Source: Ascarosepion bandense (lineage: Eukaryota; Mollusca; Cephalopoda; Sepiida; Sepiidae). Taken from it: 64,000 bases of DNA. The position numbers and the translations under genes are program-made. Positions within the stretch are counted from its first letter, which is position 1, and the number at the start of each line of letters is the position of its first letter. Under the pieces are notes generated by a model. It did not search any database. It saw only the letters and a program-made list of their open reading frames with translations, and was not told the origin of the DNA. Positions 24,446-35,645 of the stretch are shown in pieces. Location of the stretch: contig JBBBDQ010000330.1 of NCBI GenBank assembly GCA_037127315.1, positions 971,001-1,035,000 on the forward strand, written 5' to 3'.

Positions 24446-24606
24446 ATGTGTAGGTGAGTGTGAATAGCAGCTTGGAGTGTGAAATTGGAGCTGAATTCAA
24501 ATTACAGTCAGGTCCATTGCATTTACAAATACTTTTGAGAAAGGTATGAATTCATCTTGTCCCACCAGCTATGGATTTAATAGGGTTAAATAGCAGGACT
24601 TGTATC
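24446..24606 (+). mobile_element. 3'-truncated SINE (15.4-kb family)
   Basis: Matches the first half of the 300-bp SINE: AGCTTGGAGTGTGAAATTGG, then TTTTGAGAAAGGTATGAATTC, then GGGTTAAATAGCAGGAC, after which similarity stops. Strongly decayed A box. Confidence 0.7.
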
Positions 24607-24659
24607 TAGAAAAATCATTTTTATTCTCAAAAAATTGTTAATGCAATATTCTCCAAAAA

Positions 24660-24800
24660 TATTGTATTATTTCAAACTATTATTCTCATCTTGGTTGATA
24701 TAGATATTATTACAGACAACATTTTGATCATATAACCTCTGGTCATCATCATCAGTAGACACCTGTTGATGACCAGACGGTACTTAATCAGAACTCACCT
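24660..24800. repeat. Fragment of the CTGATGA foldback family
   Basis: TTTCAAACTATTATTCTCAT and TTGGTTGATATAGATATTAT match the left arm at 6.4 kb. The minus strand continues CTGATGATGATGACCAG...ATCAAAATG. A second short CTGTTGATGACCAGACGGTAC follows in the other orientation. Confidence 0.6.
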
Positions 24801-25256
24801 CAGAAATTAAATACTAAATTAACCCAAAATATGTTTCAGTTTTAAATAACCTGCAAACGGTTGATAAAAGAAAAACAAGGACTTGAGTGTAGTATCTGTG
24901 CACTTGAATTTTCTTTACTTTCTCGATTTTTTGCCCTCAGCCACAAACTCATAAGATCTCTTGTTAATAGTAAGGCACAATTTAGAGAGTCTTGTTTGTT
25001 ACTCTCTCTGTTGATTCCTTGTCAATCCCAGTTTCTGTTGCTTTTTGTTTTTTCTCACCTCTTAATTTGTCAACAAAAAGTAAATCTCAATTCAGTCCAA
25101 TATGTATGAAATACATACACAAATGTACCAACTGTTGTAGAATACAGGTAGATGTATGTATGTATATTATTGTGGTGGTGATGGTGGTGGATTCTTCCAT
25201 CGATTTTGACATCTGAGAATCCGACAACCTCGTTCAGTTTTCATGTTTATATATAT
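24801..25256. other. Unassigned DNA
   Basis: Two overlapping short open frames at 24861-25216 have no domain signature and AT-rich codons. A GTG/GTT-rich patch lies at about 25170-25190. Confidence 0.5.
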
Positions 25257-26103
25257 GGTGGGGGTATGGATAAATTGATGTCTAAATTACACAAAAATGA
25301 AAATAATACTGATATCTCATGTATTTAGCAAAATTACACAAAAATATCTTGAAATACTAAGTAAATTTATTCAATAAAATCACCATTGGCTTCAACCGCA
25401 CACTCCAGATGGCTTCGGAATCTCTTGAAACTCTTCTGGATGGTTTTCTTGTTTAAATTGAGAAATGCTGTCATAATCCTTCCTTTCAGTTCATCTTTGG
25501 TGTTACAAGGAGTTGTGTTAGTCTCTTGCTCAACTGCGCCCCACACATAATAAAAAGGGGATTGCAATCTGAGGAGTTATGCAGCCAGATGTGGTCAAAG
25601 AAATTGTTAGATAGTAATGAGTGTGTTTTCCTTGCTTATGTGATATGGTGCAGAATCCTGTTGCCAGCCATAGGGTTTTCTAGCAGCCACCCTCTTGATC
25701 CAGGGGTGCACTACCTACTCAAGGCACTTGATATAGGCCTCTGTGTTCAACATAAAATTCAGAACTTCTTTTCTCATAAGAATGATCAGTTAGTTTTCTA
25801 AGTTGCTGTACCTTCGTAATCACCATTAGACTCTTCCAACTCTTTCTGAATCTTATGCACTATCCTCAGATTGACACACAAATACACTAAAATGTTTGTA
25901 TTAGAGTTTCTGATGTGAATATCAAGCAGTACAGTATGCCATTTCCAAATTTCTGGCAGAGTGTATTGTGTTATGGTGGTCTTTTTCTCACAGAAGGTGC
26001 CCAACTGCCCCTACTATACTGTGCAGTCAATAAAATAAAAAATAATGCACACGCACGTAATCAAAAATATAAAATGATGATAATTTACTCATTGCACCCT
26101 CTG
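25257..26103 (-). mobile_element. mariner-like transposon, internally deleted, copy 1
   Basis: Minus strand: terminal repeat near 26103 (AGAGGGTGCAATGAGTAAAT) and its partner near 25257 (plus strand GGTGGGGGTATGGATAAATT), both next to TA. The transposase N-terminal helix-turn-helix piece reads LCVNLRIVHKIQKELEESNG, ending near 25810. The C-terminus includes YYVWGAVEQETN, TPCNTKDELKGRIMTAFLNL and CAVEANGDFIE. The middle, including the first catalytic Asp and the second Asp region, is deleted or ruined, and the proline-rich 'SPD' segment is damaged. About 850 bp, shorter than a full mariner (about 1.3 kb). It could move only with help. Confidence 0.8.
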
Positions 26104-26794
26104 TATATATGTATGTGTGTGTGTATATCTTTTATAGGTATTTACTCAACTTAATCTGAACCATGGCTATGATGCATCCACTACAGACATAATTCATGTT
26201 ACAATAATGAGAGCTGTTACACAAGTTCACTAACCATTACTCTAGAATGAGGTTGACTATATTAACTAAGTTTAGCTTAGTATGACACAAGGGCATGCAT
26301 TTAAGAAGTAACTCACCGCAGTAGTAATGTTCTATAAGCTAAGTAAATACACGTTTAGAAGTGCAATTGATAAAGAAATTATATCCATCAATTGTTATAT
26401 TTATAAAACTATATTTTACTGCCTCACCATGGAGAATTAATTGACAAGATATTCTTATGAATGAAATGCTCTTTTTAATTATGATCAAAATGTTTTTTGT
26501 GAGTGAATAAAGCATTAACAATTCGTTTTTAAAATAACAATCATTTTTCCAGATACAAGTCCTATGACACAAGGCTAGATGGGGAGAGAGAACTATTGGT
26601 TCTTGCCACATTTAAAGAGGAACTGAGCTTGCATGGTTTAAAAATCATCATTTGAAATGCAAGGATTTTCCTGAGATGGAACAATATGTAACACTTGGAT
26701 GGGGTGAAAAACAACTATTTCAGAAAACAAATTTGCTAGTATTGATTAGGAAAATGATTTTTATTGTTTATAATTTTTCAATTAGCTGCTATCC
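26104..26794. other. Unassigned DNA
   Basis: Small TG/TA microsatellite at about 26105-26130. No gene seen. Confidence 0.55.
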
Positions 26795-27885
26795 TACTTT
26801 CTTATCCTATCAGCTATTTTCTATTTTGTTCAATTCCTGGTTATGTTTCTATTTCGTTCTATTCATGGCTACCTTTCTATTTCAATCTCTTTATGGCTCT
26901 CATTCTATTTCATTCTATTCATGGCTATCTTTCGATTTTGTTCAATTCATAGCTACTTTTCGATTTCGTTCTATTCATGGCTATCTTTCTATTTCGTTCT
27001 AGTCATGGCCATCTTTCTATTTCGTTCTATTCATGGCTACTTTTCTATTTCATTCTATTCATGGCTATCTTTCTATTTTGTTCTATTCATGGCTATCTTT
27101 CTATTTCGTTCTAGTCATGGCTATCTTTCTATTTCGTTCTATTCATGGCTATCTTTCTATTTCGTTCTATTCATGGCTATCTTTCATTATCTTTCGTTCT
27201 ATTCATGGCTATCTTTCTATTTTGCTCTAGTCATGGCTATCTTTCTATTTCGCTCTAGTCATGGCTATCTTTCTATTTCGCTCTAGTCATGGCTATCTTT
27301 CTATTTTGTTCTATTCATGGCTATCTTTCTATTTCGCTCTAGTCATGGCTATCTTTCTATTTTGTTCTATTCATGGCTACCTTTCTATTTCGTTCTATTC
27401 ATGGCTACCTTTCTATTTCGTTCTATTCATGGCTATCTTTCTATTTCGCTCTAGTCATGGCTATCTTTCTATTTTGTTCTATTCATGGCTACCTTTCTAT
27501 TTCGTTCTATTCATGGCTACCTTTCTATTTCATTCTATTCATGGCTACCTTTCTATTATGTTCTATTCGTGGCTATTCTATTTCATTCTATTCTTGGCTT
27601 TTTTTTTGTTTTATTCAGGGCTCACATTCTATTTTATTATATTCATGACTATCATTCTATTTCATTCTATTCATGGATATTTTTTTATTTCGTTTTCTTC
27701 ATGGCTATTTTATTATTTCGTTCTCTTCATGATTATCTTTCTATTTCATTTTATACATGGCTATCATCCTATTTCATTCTATTCATGGCTATCTTTTTAT
27801 TTTGTTCTGTTCATGGCAGTCATTCAATTTTCTTCAATTCATGTCTACCTTTCTATTTCATTATATTCATCGCTATTTCAGCTTC
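26795..27885 (+). repeat. 28-bp minisatellite, about 38 units
   Basis: The unit is close to TTCTATTCATGG + CTATCTTTCTATTTCG. The centre (about 26980-27540) is nearly uniform, with recurring two-state variants (GTTCTATTC or GCTCTAGTC; GGCTATC or GGCTACC). The ends decay. Since 28 is not a multiple of 3 and the unit has no plus-strand stop in any frame, all three frames stay open for hundreds of bases, giving period-28 hydrophobic peptides such as HGYLSISFYSWLSFYF. These are translations of the repeat, not proteins. Confidence 0.9.
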
Positions 27886-28472
27886 TTTATAAATATATGT
27901 CTATTGCAGCTTGTTTGCATTTTTCTATATTATCCATTTCAGTCTATTAATATTGATTTATATAGACTGTCATGAGTATGTGAATATCCACTTCAGTCTG
28001 CTTGTCTGTCTCTTAATCTGTTCAAATCTATCTATGTCAGTCTGTTCATGTTTATTTCCATCTCTCAAAATCTTTATCTAAATTTCCCTACCTTGATCTG
28101 GTATTCCAATCTACCTTGTGCCCAGACTGTTCATACTTATTCATGTCTTTTGCTGTTTATATCTATTTATCATTCTTTCTCTGTTCTTTAAGTCTCTTTT
28201 CACTCTGTCTCTCAATCTGTTCATATCTATCTATCCAAAAATATACTTGGTGTCTCAGTTCTTTCTAATTATCTCTCTTTCTCACTTTCTGTTGGTTTGT
28301 AAGTGTAAACTTTGTTAATAGTATAATAAAAAAAAAAATGACCCAGGATTTTAAAAAGCACTTTTTTTTTTTAAAGACAAATCAATCTTCTCTACTTGCT
28401 AGGTTGTCTTAACCAATTTTACTGTTCCCCACTTCATCTAGCAGTAATTACACTTTTGTACTTTTAAAATTA
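27886..28472. other. Decayed continuation of the minisatellite, then unassigned DNA
   Basis: Phrases such as CTGTTCATATCTATCTAT recur irregularly to about 28300, suggesting an older, degenerate edge of the array. Poly-A at about 28328-28339 and poly-T at about 28363-28373 follow. Confidence 0.5.
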
Positions 28473-28775
28473 TGGAGGCATGGTGGAGTAATGGATAATG
28501 GCTCGGATTGAGGAATCGAAGGGCCAAGTTTGAATTCCAGTTGGGTTTATTACATTCACTCATGCGCAAATACTCTCAGGAAAAGTATTACTCCACTGCT
28601 TCTCCCTCCATCTATGAGTTAAATAGAACAGATTGGGTTCTATAGCCTGGGTTGGCAACCAGTCTACCACAGACAGTAATTGCAACCTACTGTGGGAAAA
28701 TTTTCAGCACAGTCAATTGTGTCTCTATCAAAACCTAATTTCCCAAGCATGTATCAACTGACTGATTCACTGAGC
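28473..28775 (+). mobile_element. SINE (15.4-kb family), near full length
   Basis: Head ATGGTGGAGTAATGGATAAT, B-box-like AGTTTGAATTCC, mid-body GATTGGGTTCTATAGCC, 3' end ATCAACTGACTGATTCACTG. More diverged in the head than the copy at 49.0 kb. Confidence 0.8.
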
Positions 28776-29235
28776 TGTGATTCATTTATTTTACTGAGGT
28801 CAGATAAATGACATCCTATCCTAGAGACAAAATCTATATTAGATAACAAATTCACAGGATTTTTTCCCATATAATATGTAACACTCTTTTTCATAACTGT
28901 CAATATTGGTTCTGTGATTCAATTTACTGTTGTATAATTTTTTTTGCGCAACTTCATTGCATAAGACTAGCTTCCTATATATGTGTCTCTACATAGTCCC
29001 CTATGAAGATTGAATTGATTGGTCTGTAGGATGAGTTTATCAATATTTGTACTACTACAAGTGCCAGTATGTGTTTCTGTAAAGGCAGTTTCCATAGTAT
29101 CATAAGTTAGAGCTAAACCTGCTGACCATGGGTAGGGAGTTTGTTCTCCTTTAGTTTGATTTTACAGTTGTACTTAATTATATTAAGCTGAGGAAAAATA
29201 ACAAGACACACACACACACACACACATATCTATAT
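28776..29235. other. Unassigned DNA with CA microsatellite
   Basis: (CA)n at about 29206-29227. No gene seen. Confidence 0.55.
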
Positions 29236-29397
29236 TTAAAGATTCTTAAAGAAATCCAAAGAAGAATCTGCAATGATATTGGTGCTGACCTGGCATCTCA
29301 ACTTCAGTCACTTTTCCATCGCTATAACATAGCTTCCCTTTACCTTTTCTATAAATACTTTCATGGCAATTGTTCTGTGAACTTTCCTCTATATCTA
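29236..29397 (+). mobile_element. LINE fragment (45.7-kb family), C-terminal coding region
   Basis: Plus-strand reading gives EIQRRICNDIGADLASQLQS, LFHRYNIASLYLFYKYFHGN and CSVNF, aligning with KVQRRVCNVIDTDLADRLQS...YKYFHGFCSDEL of the intact element. Truncated at both ends, and one of few plus-strand fragments of the family. Confidence 0.85.
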
Positions 29398-29404
29398 GAC
29401 TTTA

Positions 29405-29695
29405 TTTTCAAACATACACACCATAGTGGAGGCGCTAGAGGGTGTTGTCAGTGATGTCTTTATGTAGATCACTAGGGGGTTTCGGGTCTCTCAACATCAT
29501 ACCCCCCTCACCACGCCAACCTGACCAGAAATGATCAGTCTCCGGTCGACCCTCAATAAGCACTTTCAGACATTAGAAACAAAATTTATAAAGTTTAGAC
29601 CCCGTACAAAGTCTTGCACATGCTTCCGATTGGCGACAGTCAAAGCCAGTTTGCATAAAGAGGCGAACCATACATGAACTCGTCCTAAATTTTTT
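29405..29695. other. GC-richer segment of unknown origin
   Basis: Clearly less AT-rich than its surroundings, with several CpGs. It holds a short hairpin (AGTGATGTCTTTATGTAGATCACT, described as arms AGTGAT/ATCACT at about 29449-29472) and, on the minus strand, ATGCAAAC, an octamer-like element. The minus-strand frame at 29566-29772 has no domain signature. It may be a conserved non-coding segment or a fragment of an unknown repeat. Confidence 0.4.
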
Positions 29696-29975
29696 TTTGA
29701 GAAAAAAAATATAAAAAATAAATAAAATGAAAGTATGAGGTTATTTACTTGTGGAGAAAAAAAAAACCTCAACTAAGAATTAATCACGGTTTGTTTAAAA
29801 TAAATACAAATCTACAATTGTATATACTTTGTTGTATCTAAAAAAAAAAAATCCGTCTAAGAATTTATCAAAATTCATTTACAAGAAATACAAATATCTA
29901 CAAATATGTATAATTTAAAAATTGTTTCCAAAAGGCTTATGAAAATATAAATATCTATATATAAAAGTAATTTAA

Positions 29976-30172
29976 CCCTCTAGGGCCATTCGTATCATAT
30001 TTGATACAGTATGAAAACAAGCCTTGAAAGAAATATTTTCCTGAAAATTTTTTTAAGAGAAATATTTTATAAATTTCAAATGAAAGCAGTACTGACTGCT
30101 CAGTCAATGAATACCAAATGTTTCCTTATAGGGAAATACTGTATCAAATATGATACGAATGGCTCTAAAGGG
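29976..30172. mobile_element. piggyBac-like MITE, 197 bp
   Basis: TTAA flanks both ends (29972-29975 and 30173-30176). The terminal inverted repeats are about 37 bp with only two mismatches, starting CCCTCTAGGGCCATTCG and ending CGAATGGCTCTAAAGGG. Each arm contains an inner dyad (GTATCA and TGATAC, 4 bases apart). Non-coding. TTAA plus CCCT...AGGG termini fit the piggyBac superfamily. High arm identity suggests it is fairly young. Confidence 0.85.
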
Positions 30173-30208
30173 TTAAAAAAAGAATTTAAGCACAGTACTA
30201 GACTGGAC

Positions 30209-30505
30209 GTGCATTGTGGTGCAGTGGATATCTGCTCAAAACAAGAAATTGGAGAACTGAGTTTGAATTCCAGTTGAATTCATTGGATTCACTTATGCGC
30301 AAATACCCTTGAGAAAGATATCAATCTGTTTCTTTTCCCTCCGGCTATGAGTTGAATAGCCGGACAGATTGGGTTCTGTATACTTAGATGGCAACCAGTC
30401 TACCCCAGAAAGTAATGGTAACCTATTATGGGAAAATCATACCCAGTCACCTATGTCTCTTTCAAGACATGATCACTCAATCATGTATAGCACTAAACTG
30501 ACTAG
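30209..30505 (+). mobile_element. SINE (15.4-kb family)
   Basis: GTGCATTGTGGTGCAGTGG head, B-box-like GAGTTTGAATTCC, mid-body GACAGATTGGGTTCTGTA, and 3' end reaching CACTAAACTGACTAG. It lies 33 bp downstream of the piggyBac-like MITE. Confidence 0.85.
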
Positions 30506-31075
30506 ATTGGCAGTAAGGTCTCATCATTTTACAGTGAATATGGTTAGATATAAATATAAGTTCTATGCTAACTGTGTCTTCTCTCACTTGTAGAATGCTT
30601 CTCTGTCAACTTTGATCTTGAAATGCATTGTCAATCTTTATCTTCTGTCTTCTTAATTTCTGCTCTTTTATTGTCATCACTTCTTAGAATAATTTTCTCA
30701 TATTCTTTAATAGTCAGTAACCCCTTGCATCTTAGTGGCTTTATTGTCTTATTTGGGGTAAAATGAAATATATGTACAATAGTGAGCATAAAGATCAGAA
30801 CGCTGTTAAAAAAAAGTCTAAATGTGAAATAACTTTTTATTTTAAAGCTTCAAAGAACATTTTAACAATGAAAAAAAGTGATATAAAGGTAAATTATATA
30901 ATTCCAAAATATAAAGCTCGACTTATTTTGTTAAAGTTATCAGAATAGTTATATAACATTTTAAAAAAGGGGAGTGAAACTTTTAAATTTAATTTTTTTT
31001 AAATTGTACACTCCAGGTTTTTACAATGTTTCCCCTTTCTTGGCAGATTTTTTATCACAGTTTTGGTTATTTAAT
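30506..31075. other. Unassigned DNA
   Basis: Starts with a short LINE-like phrase (TCTCATCATTTTACAGTGAAT, compare 'RSHPFTVK' of the intact LINE), so roughly 30506-30600 may be another small LINE fragment. The rest is AT-rich with no gene. Confidence 0.45.
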
Positions 31076-31370
31076 AGCCATTCCAGTTAAATGCCCTACA
31101 TGATACACACCTGGATGTCTCAAAAGACACATGACTGACTAGGCAGAAGATTTTTTCTGCAGTAGGTTGCCATTATTTTCTACAGAAGACCAGTTGCCAA
31201 CCAAGGCTATAAAATTCAATCTGTCCTTCTATTCAACCCATAGCTAGAGGAAGAAGAAATGGATTACCAAGAGTATTCATGTGAATGAAATGAATTTGAC
31301 TGGAATTTGAATTCGGCTCTGATTTCTTATTCTGAGCCGATATCCATTATACCACAATGCACATCCAGTA
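31076..31370 (-). mobile_element. SINE (15.4-kb family), reverse orientation
   Basis: The plus strand shows the inverted 3' end (AGTTAAATGCCCTACATGAT), the body CCAACCAAGGCTATAAAATT, and the inverted head GATATCCATTATACCACAAT. Confidence 0.85.
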
Positions 31371-31611
31371 TATTGGATATTTAATAACAACATATTTAAT
31401 AGCAAAAGTGACAAAAACATAAACAAAAGCAAAAAAAAAAAATAAACTAAAAATTGGCTACATTATATTCCCCAACACATCTGAAAAGAAAAAGAAGAAA
31501 ATTAAATTCAAAATTTCAGCGTTTACTTCCCTATGTGCACATGGGTGGTTGCATCAGCAGAAACATCACTTTAGTCCAACAAAATCTTAATGGACAAAAT
31601 GTATTTGTGGG

Positions 31612-31890
31612 CACCACAATATGGTGTAATGGTTAACAAGCTTGTCTTGCTAGAACAATTATGACTGAGTAGCTAGTTTGATCCCCACTAGGTGCCCCAT
31701 ACTTTCAGCCTTATCCCGCATCTAAGCTACGCTTAGGAAATAACCATAGGGTACTTAAACATGGTGTAATGGTTAACAAGCTTGTCACACTAGATCAATT
31801 ATGACTGAGCAGTGAGTTAGGGTTTCCTATTTTTTCAACCTTGTGCTCTATCTAAGCTACACTTAGAAAATCATGCATGTTTGTGTGTAT
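31612..31890 (+). mobile_element. Two tandem tRNA-like units
   Basis: Two direct copies, about 150 bp apart, each read ATGGTGTAATGGTTAACAAG (A-box-like GTGTAATGG) then a decayed B-box (GAGTAGCTAGTTTGATCCCC in the first). Each continues into 'CTATCTAAGCTAC(A/G)CTTAG(G/A)AAA'. The first has the better B-box. This is a tandem duplication of a tRNA-derived SINE head and body, related to 7563-7640. Confidence 0.7.
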
Positions 31891-32652
31891 ATATATATAT
31901 ATGCATGCCTTTTTTAACAACTTGCTTAAACCATAGTTATTTTTGTGTTATTACTAATACATTATGACTAATTTTCCTTGCATTGCTTGTTTGCCACAAA
32001 ACTGCTACATTCTTTATTTACAGTAGTCAACACAAAATGTCAAATAACTTCTGAGAAAACATGAATTAACATCTCATATGTCTATTATTTAAGCCACAAA
32101 AATCAAATGATTAAAGCTTCAAATTAAGCCAATATTTAAGATAATATCCTCCTGAGATAGGTTCAAGTCTTGCCAGAAACTATTTTTTCACATTGCTCAC
32201 TATTTATTTTCATGATCAAAGAGTACAACATCTGCTAGAAATAAAAGTTAATAATAAAAATAGAAGTCATATTAGCACTTCATCCTCACCCACAACCAAC
32301 CAATGAAAAAAAATAATTAAAAAATACTTTTTTGTGTCTTGAAAATTGATTCAGAGCCTTGTGTACATTCATTTCTTTCAATATTCATTTTGAATATTTA
32401 TCAAAAGATTCTTGTTTTAACTTTTGGAAATTTTATGCTTCTCTTTATCTGTGGATGGAAATTGAAAGTAAAAATTAATGTGCATATGTGAGAATCTAGA
32501 AATAATGTAGTTTTTAAAACTATCAAGTGAATTTAAACAAAAAGATGTTATTTTGCTGCCAAGCTCCAAATAACTTTATAGTGAATACCTTTAGAAATTG
32601 TCTACTTCATTTTTATCTGACTTAATTAAATAAAAAAAATGACCATGGTTAT
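31891..32652. other. Unassigned AT-rich DNA
   Basis: No supported feature. Confidence 0.55.
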
Positions 32653-32830
32653 GCACTGATTTACTCAAACTAGTATCCTCACCTTGGTTGTTATAGTTAA
32701 ATTTTTCCCATTGTACCATCCAACATTCTCTAAGATTTCTGTTATAATTGGTAACCTCCAGGGAATTTTGAATAGAACACTTTATTTAATTCAGTCAGTA
32801 AATTATTCTATGCTATGGAAGAAAACATGT
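32653..32830. repeat. CTGATGA-family fragment; 94 bp duplicated at 36943
   Basis: 32653-32746 matches 36943-37036 with a single visible difference. Its start (ACTCAAACTAGTATCCTCAC, then TTGGTTGTTATAG) is the arm sequence of the foldback family. The continuation ACCTCCAGGGAATTTTGAAT parallels 13319 (ACCTACAGGGAATTCCAAAC). Confidence 0.7.
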
Positions 32831-33999
32831 CTCACCTAATTCTTCCTGACAGGTGACATTACAAGGACAAATTAATTAGGAAGATGTCTACAAACATGGA
32901 CTGCACTATAAGAACAAATTGTCATCCAGATATTAAATAATGGATTCAGTTAGAAATTCCCAGAAAGTTATCAGCTATGACAGGTATGAAGATTTGTGAA
33001 TACAATGGCTAACTATAACAAGCTGAAGAGGACACCAGTTTAAGTAATACAGTACCAATTAATTTTTGTGATTTTATGTTCAGTGATTTTATGAAATGCC
33101 TTTAACAATCTTTTCAATATTTTCTTGAGAGTTTTAACTGCTTTTGCATTAATCATGAAATGGTTTGTATAAATACAAAGTCTGCCTTTGAAACATTTGA
33201 TTTTGTCAATTAAATTTATTAATGATATTTTTCAACTCAAAAATTTAAAGTGTCAGTGCTTGCTTTTAAGGAAAACAAGTTTTTCTATTGTTTTTTTTTT
33301 AAACAATTCTACTAATTTAACTTTTAATAACTAAAAGAATTTCATAAATATTTTACCTTTGATGTACAGAGATCAATCTTTTTCTCTAAACATCTTATTG
33401 TTATACAATGTTAGAAAAACAATACATTATCAACATTAAAATTGCTTCAGCCTTTTTAAATCAGTTTATAAGATTGATATGTTTTTGCTACTTTTTATAT
33501 CTTGCCGGTGAAAAAAAGTTGCAAATGATTTGTCAAATTAGCATAATGTTTGTTTGTTTTTTGTTTTGTTACACTGCAATTTTTTGTTGATCAAAAATAT
33601 GAAAAATAAAGATGGAAATATCTAAAAGATAAAAATTATTCTGGTTTTGTTATTTTTTTAACTAAAACATTTTCCTCCCATAAAGTTGAATACTAGAAAA
33701 GTTTTAAAAAGTTCTTTGTTTTTTATTTTATTCTTTATTGGTTCCATTCTTCCACTTCTTTATTGGCATGTGTAAGTTTTTTAGGTTCCAAATTTCATGT
33801 ATGTTACAGAAGGCAAAAAACACCTGAATAACATCAAAGAGTTCATTGAATTGTAGTCAAAACAAGGATGCAGTGGCAGACTGGCAAGGTTATTGGCTCG
33901 CTTGATGACAAGTGGGCCCTCATATCAAATGAAAAGGCAATAAAAAAATAAACAAAGACAACAATTTTAATAATAAAAATGAAGAACTTTATAAAGTCA
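32831..33999. other. Unassigned AT-rich DNA
   Basis: No gene recognised. The stretch from about 33860 to 33999 lies just upstream of the hAT remnant and may belong to it. Confidence 0.5.
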
Positions 34000-34165
34000 T
34001 CTGCAGTCACTCCAGTCTAATGTGAAAGGACATTTTCAAAGGTAAAGATCATCAAGGCAAAGTTAAAAAAATTACTGTTTGAAGAGAATTTGGACTCATA
34101 TATGTTGCTATCCATTGAAAAGGACTTGTTAAATGAATTGGATTCAAGCAATTTTTGGTAGAATC
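34000..34165 (+). pseudogene. hAT transposase C-terminal (dimerisation) fragment
   Basis: Translates as SAVTPV, stop, CERTFSKVKIIKAKLKKLLF, EENLDSYMLLSIEKDLLNEL. This is the C-terminal dimerisation motif of hAT-superfamily transposases and related zinc-finger MYM-type proteins (typical 'S.CER.FS.LK.IK..LR....E.RL..L..L.IE.DL'). One in-frame stop and no upstream catalytic region show it is a relic. Confidence 0.75.
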
Positions 34166-34944
34166 AATTGTCTATCGATTGCTCTTAATATAGTGGACTG
34201 CATGCAATGCTCTATTGTGCTTTTGAGTTATCTTTTAATGTTTAAATTGTGCAGTAAACTATTACAACTAAACTAAAAATATCGTCAAATTACTGAAAAT
34301 GAAATAAAATAAAAATGAGCGAAAAAATTCAATTATAACATTCTGTATTTACATCTGGTATCTACTACCAGTAATAGCCACAGTACATGTACACTGTAAT
34401 TACTAAGAAATACACATTTTTTCCACAAAAAATTTAATTTAACCCTTTTTTAGATACGTACTTTTTGAAAATTTTTATGTATTTGTTATGAAAATTAAAT
34501 GTTAGTTGTGGCTAGGTTCCCTTTGTCTGCCAGCAACCAATATTTTTAAACCTGGCAAGCTACTATCAGGATGCTCATCAAAAGAAATCATTGAAAAGTA
34601 AATATTTACTCTCTTATGATAAAGTTATCAACTTTCTTTCTTTATTGCTTTCCCAGAATATCTATTTTTTTCATACTTAGCATTTCATGCTCATATTCAT
34701 ACATAGACACACTTTTAGCTATATAAATATATATATATTGCCTTATACATATCTATATTTGTATGTCTCATTCTCATTATGTGTGCACATATATATATAT
34801 ATATAAAGTATGTAAAAAAATTCCAAAATTTACATTCATTGAATGGCCCAAAAATTTGACTCTGTAAATAGATAATACTATTTACATCGAACCCTCCACC
34901 TTGATCATTTTTAATATTAATAAAATTAATATTAATAGGATTAG
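34166..34944. other. Unassigned AT-rich DNA
   Basis: (TA)n patches at about 34722-34737 and 34791-34805. Penelope-like sequence may begin in the last part, but I cannot read it. Confidence 0.5.
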
Positions 34945-35645
34945 CAACAGTCTGTTTCACGCTAACAGTTAACAGGAAAAGAAGCGTCATATGGTTTAAC
35001 CCACTGTACAACAAAAAACATAAAACAAACATAGAAAAAATGTTCATGAACCTCATACACAAACTCCTCCCAATATCAAGTAGTCTTCACATGATAATCA
35101 ACAAAAACAGTAAAAACCAACTACAGTTGCACTGTGAACATGACAAAAATAATAATAAAAAAGCAAAACAGAAAATTAACCAATAAACTATCCGCCCAAA
35201 TCAAAACCCATGTGTACCTGCAAAGCAAAGAACATATTTCCCATTGCTTGCAAAACAACGTAATATACCAAGTAACTGTAAAACCATCAGATAACAAAGA
35301 GAAACTATGCATGGGAGTAATTGATGGACCCTGGAAATAGAGAAACTATACACACACAAAATCTTTTACAAATAGTAAATATGTGAAAAGCACAATACTT
35401 TCCAAACATATATGTGAAATCAAAACAAAAACCAAATCAGACCAAAAATATTGTGGAAAATAAGAACAACAGAATCAGCATATAACAATAAATCTCAAAA
35501 CTGTAAACTCTGTCTGGAGGAGAAAATAGCTATAATTATGTTTTCAACAGAAATTATTAAATAAACAAGCAGAACTCATCTCAAAGTGTAGACATGAAAC
35601 AAATTTTACTATGTTACTTAAAAATTGAAAACTAAAAACAAATAC
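34945..35645 (+). pseudogene. Penelope-like element: post-RT linker and GIY-YIG endonuclease region, broken
   Basis: Reading across two frames gives RKRSVIWFNPLYNKKHKTNI and LIHKLLPISSSLHMIINKN, then after a frameshift VNMTKIIIKKQNRKL, NNVIYQVTV...GVIDGPWK, a stop, HTKSFTNSKYVKSTILSKHI, CKLCLEEKIAII and finally LNKQAELISKCRHETNF. This is the end of Penelope-like polyproteins in the right order: 'IIWFNPP', 'NVIY.A.V...YIG...G.WK.R...H..SF', 'C.LCL.EK', 'LLN.R.ELISKCRH'. The YIG is mutated (here MGV). The reverse transcriptase proper lies upstream and is not readable. Two frameshifts and stops make it dead. Confidence 0.85.

Noticed and set aside
26843..27950. Long plus-strand frames (up to 229 codons) in three frames
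   Set aside because: They are translations of the 28-bp minisatellite; the same hydrophobic period appears in all frames and there is no start context, domain or codon bias.
29405..29560. U3 snoRNA-like words (GATCATTTCT and CCCGAAACC) on the minus strand
   Set aside because: Spacing is roughly right but the 5' end and boxes C and D are not convincing; two short matches are not enough.
32150..32190. Another B-box-like GGTTCAAGTCTTGCC
   Set aside because: A-box-like sequence upstream is absent, and no body similarity to the other SINEs.
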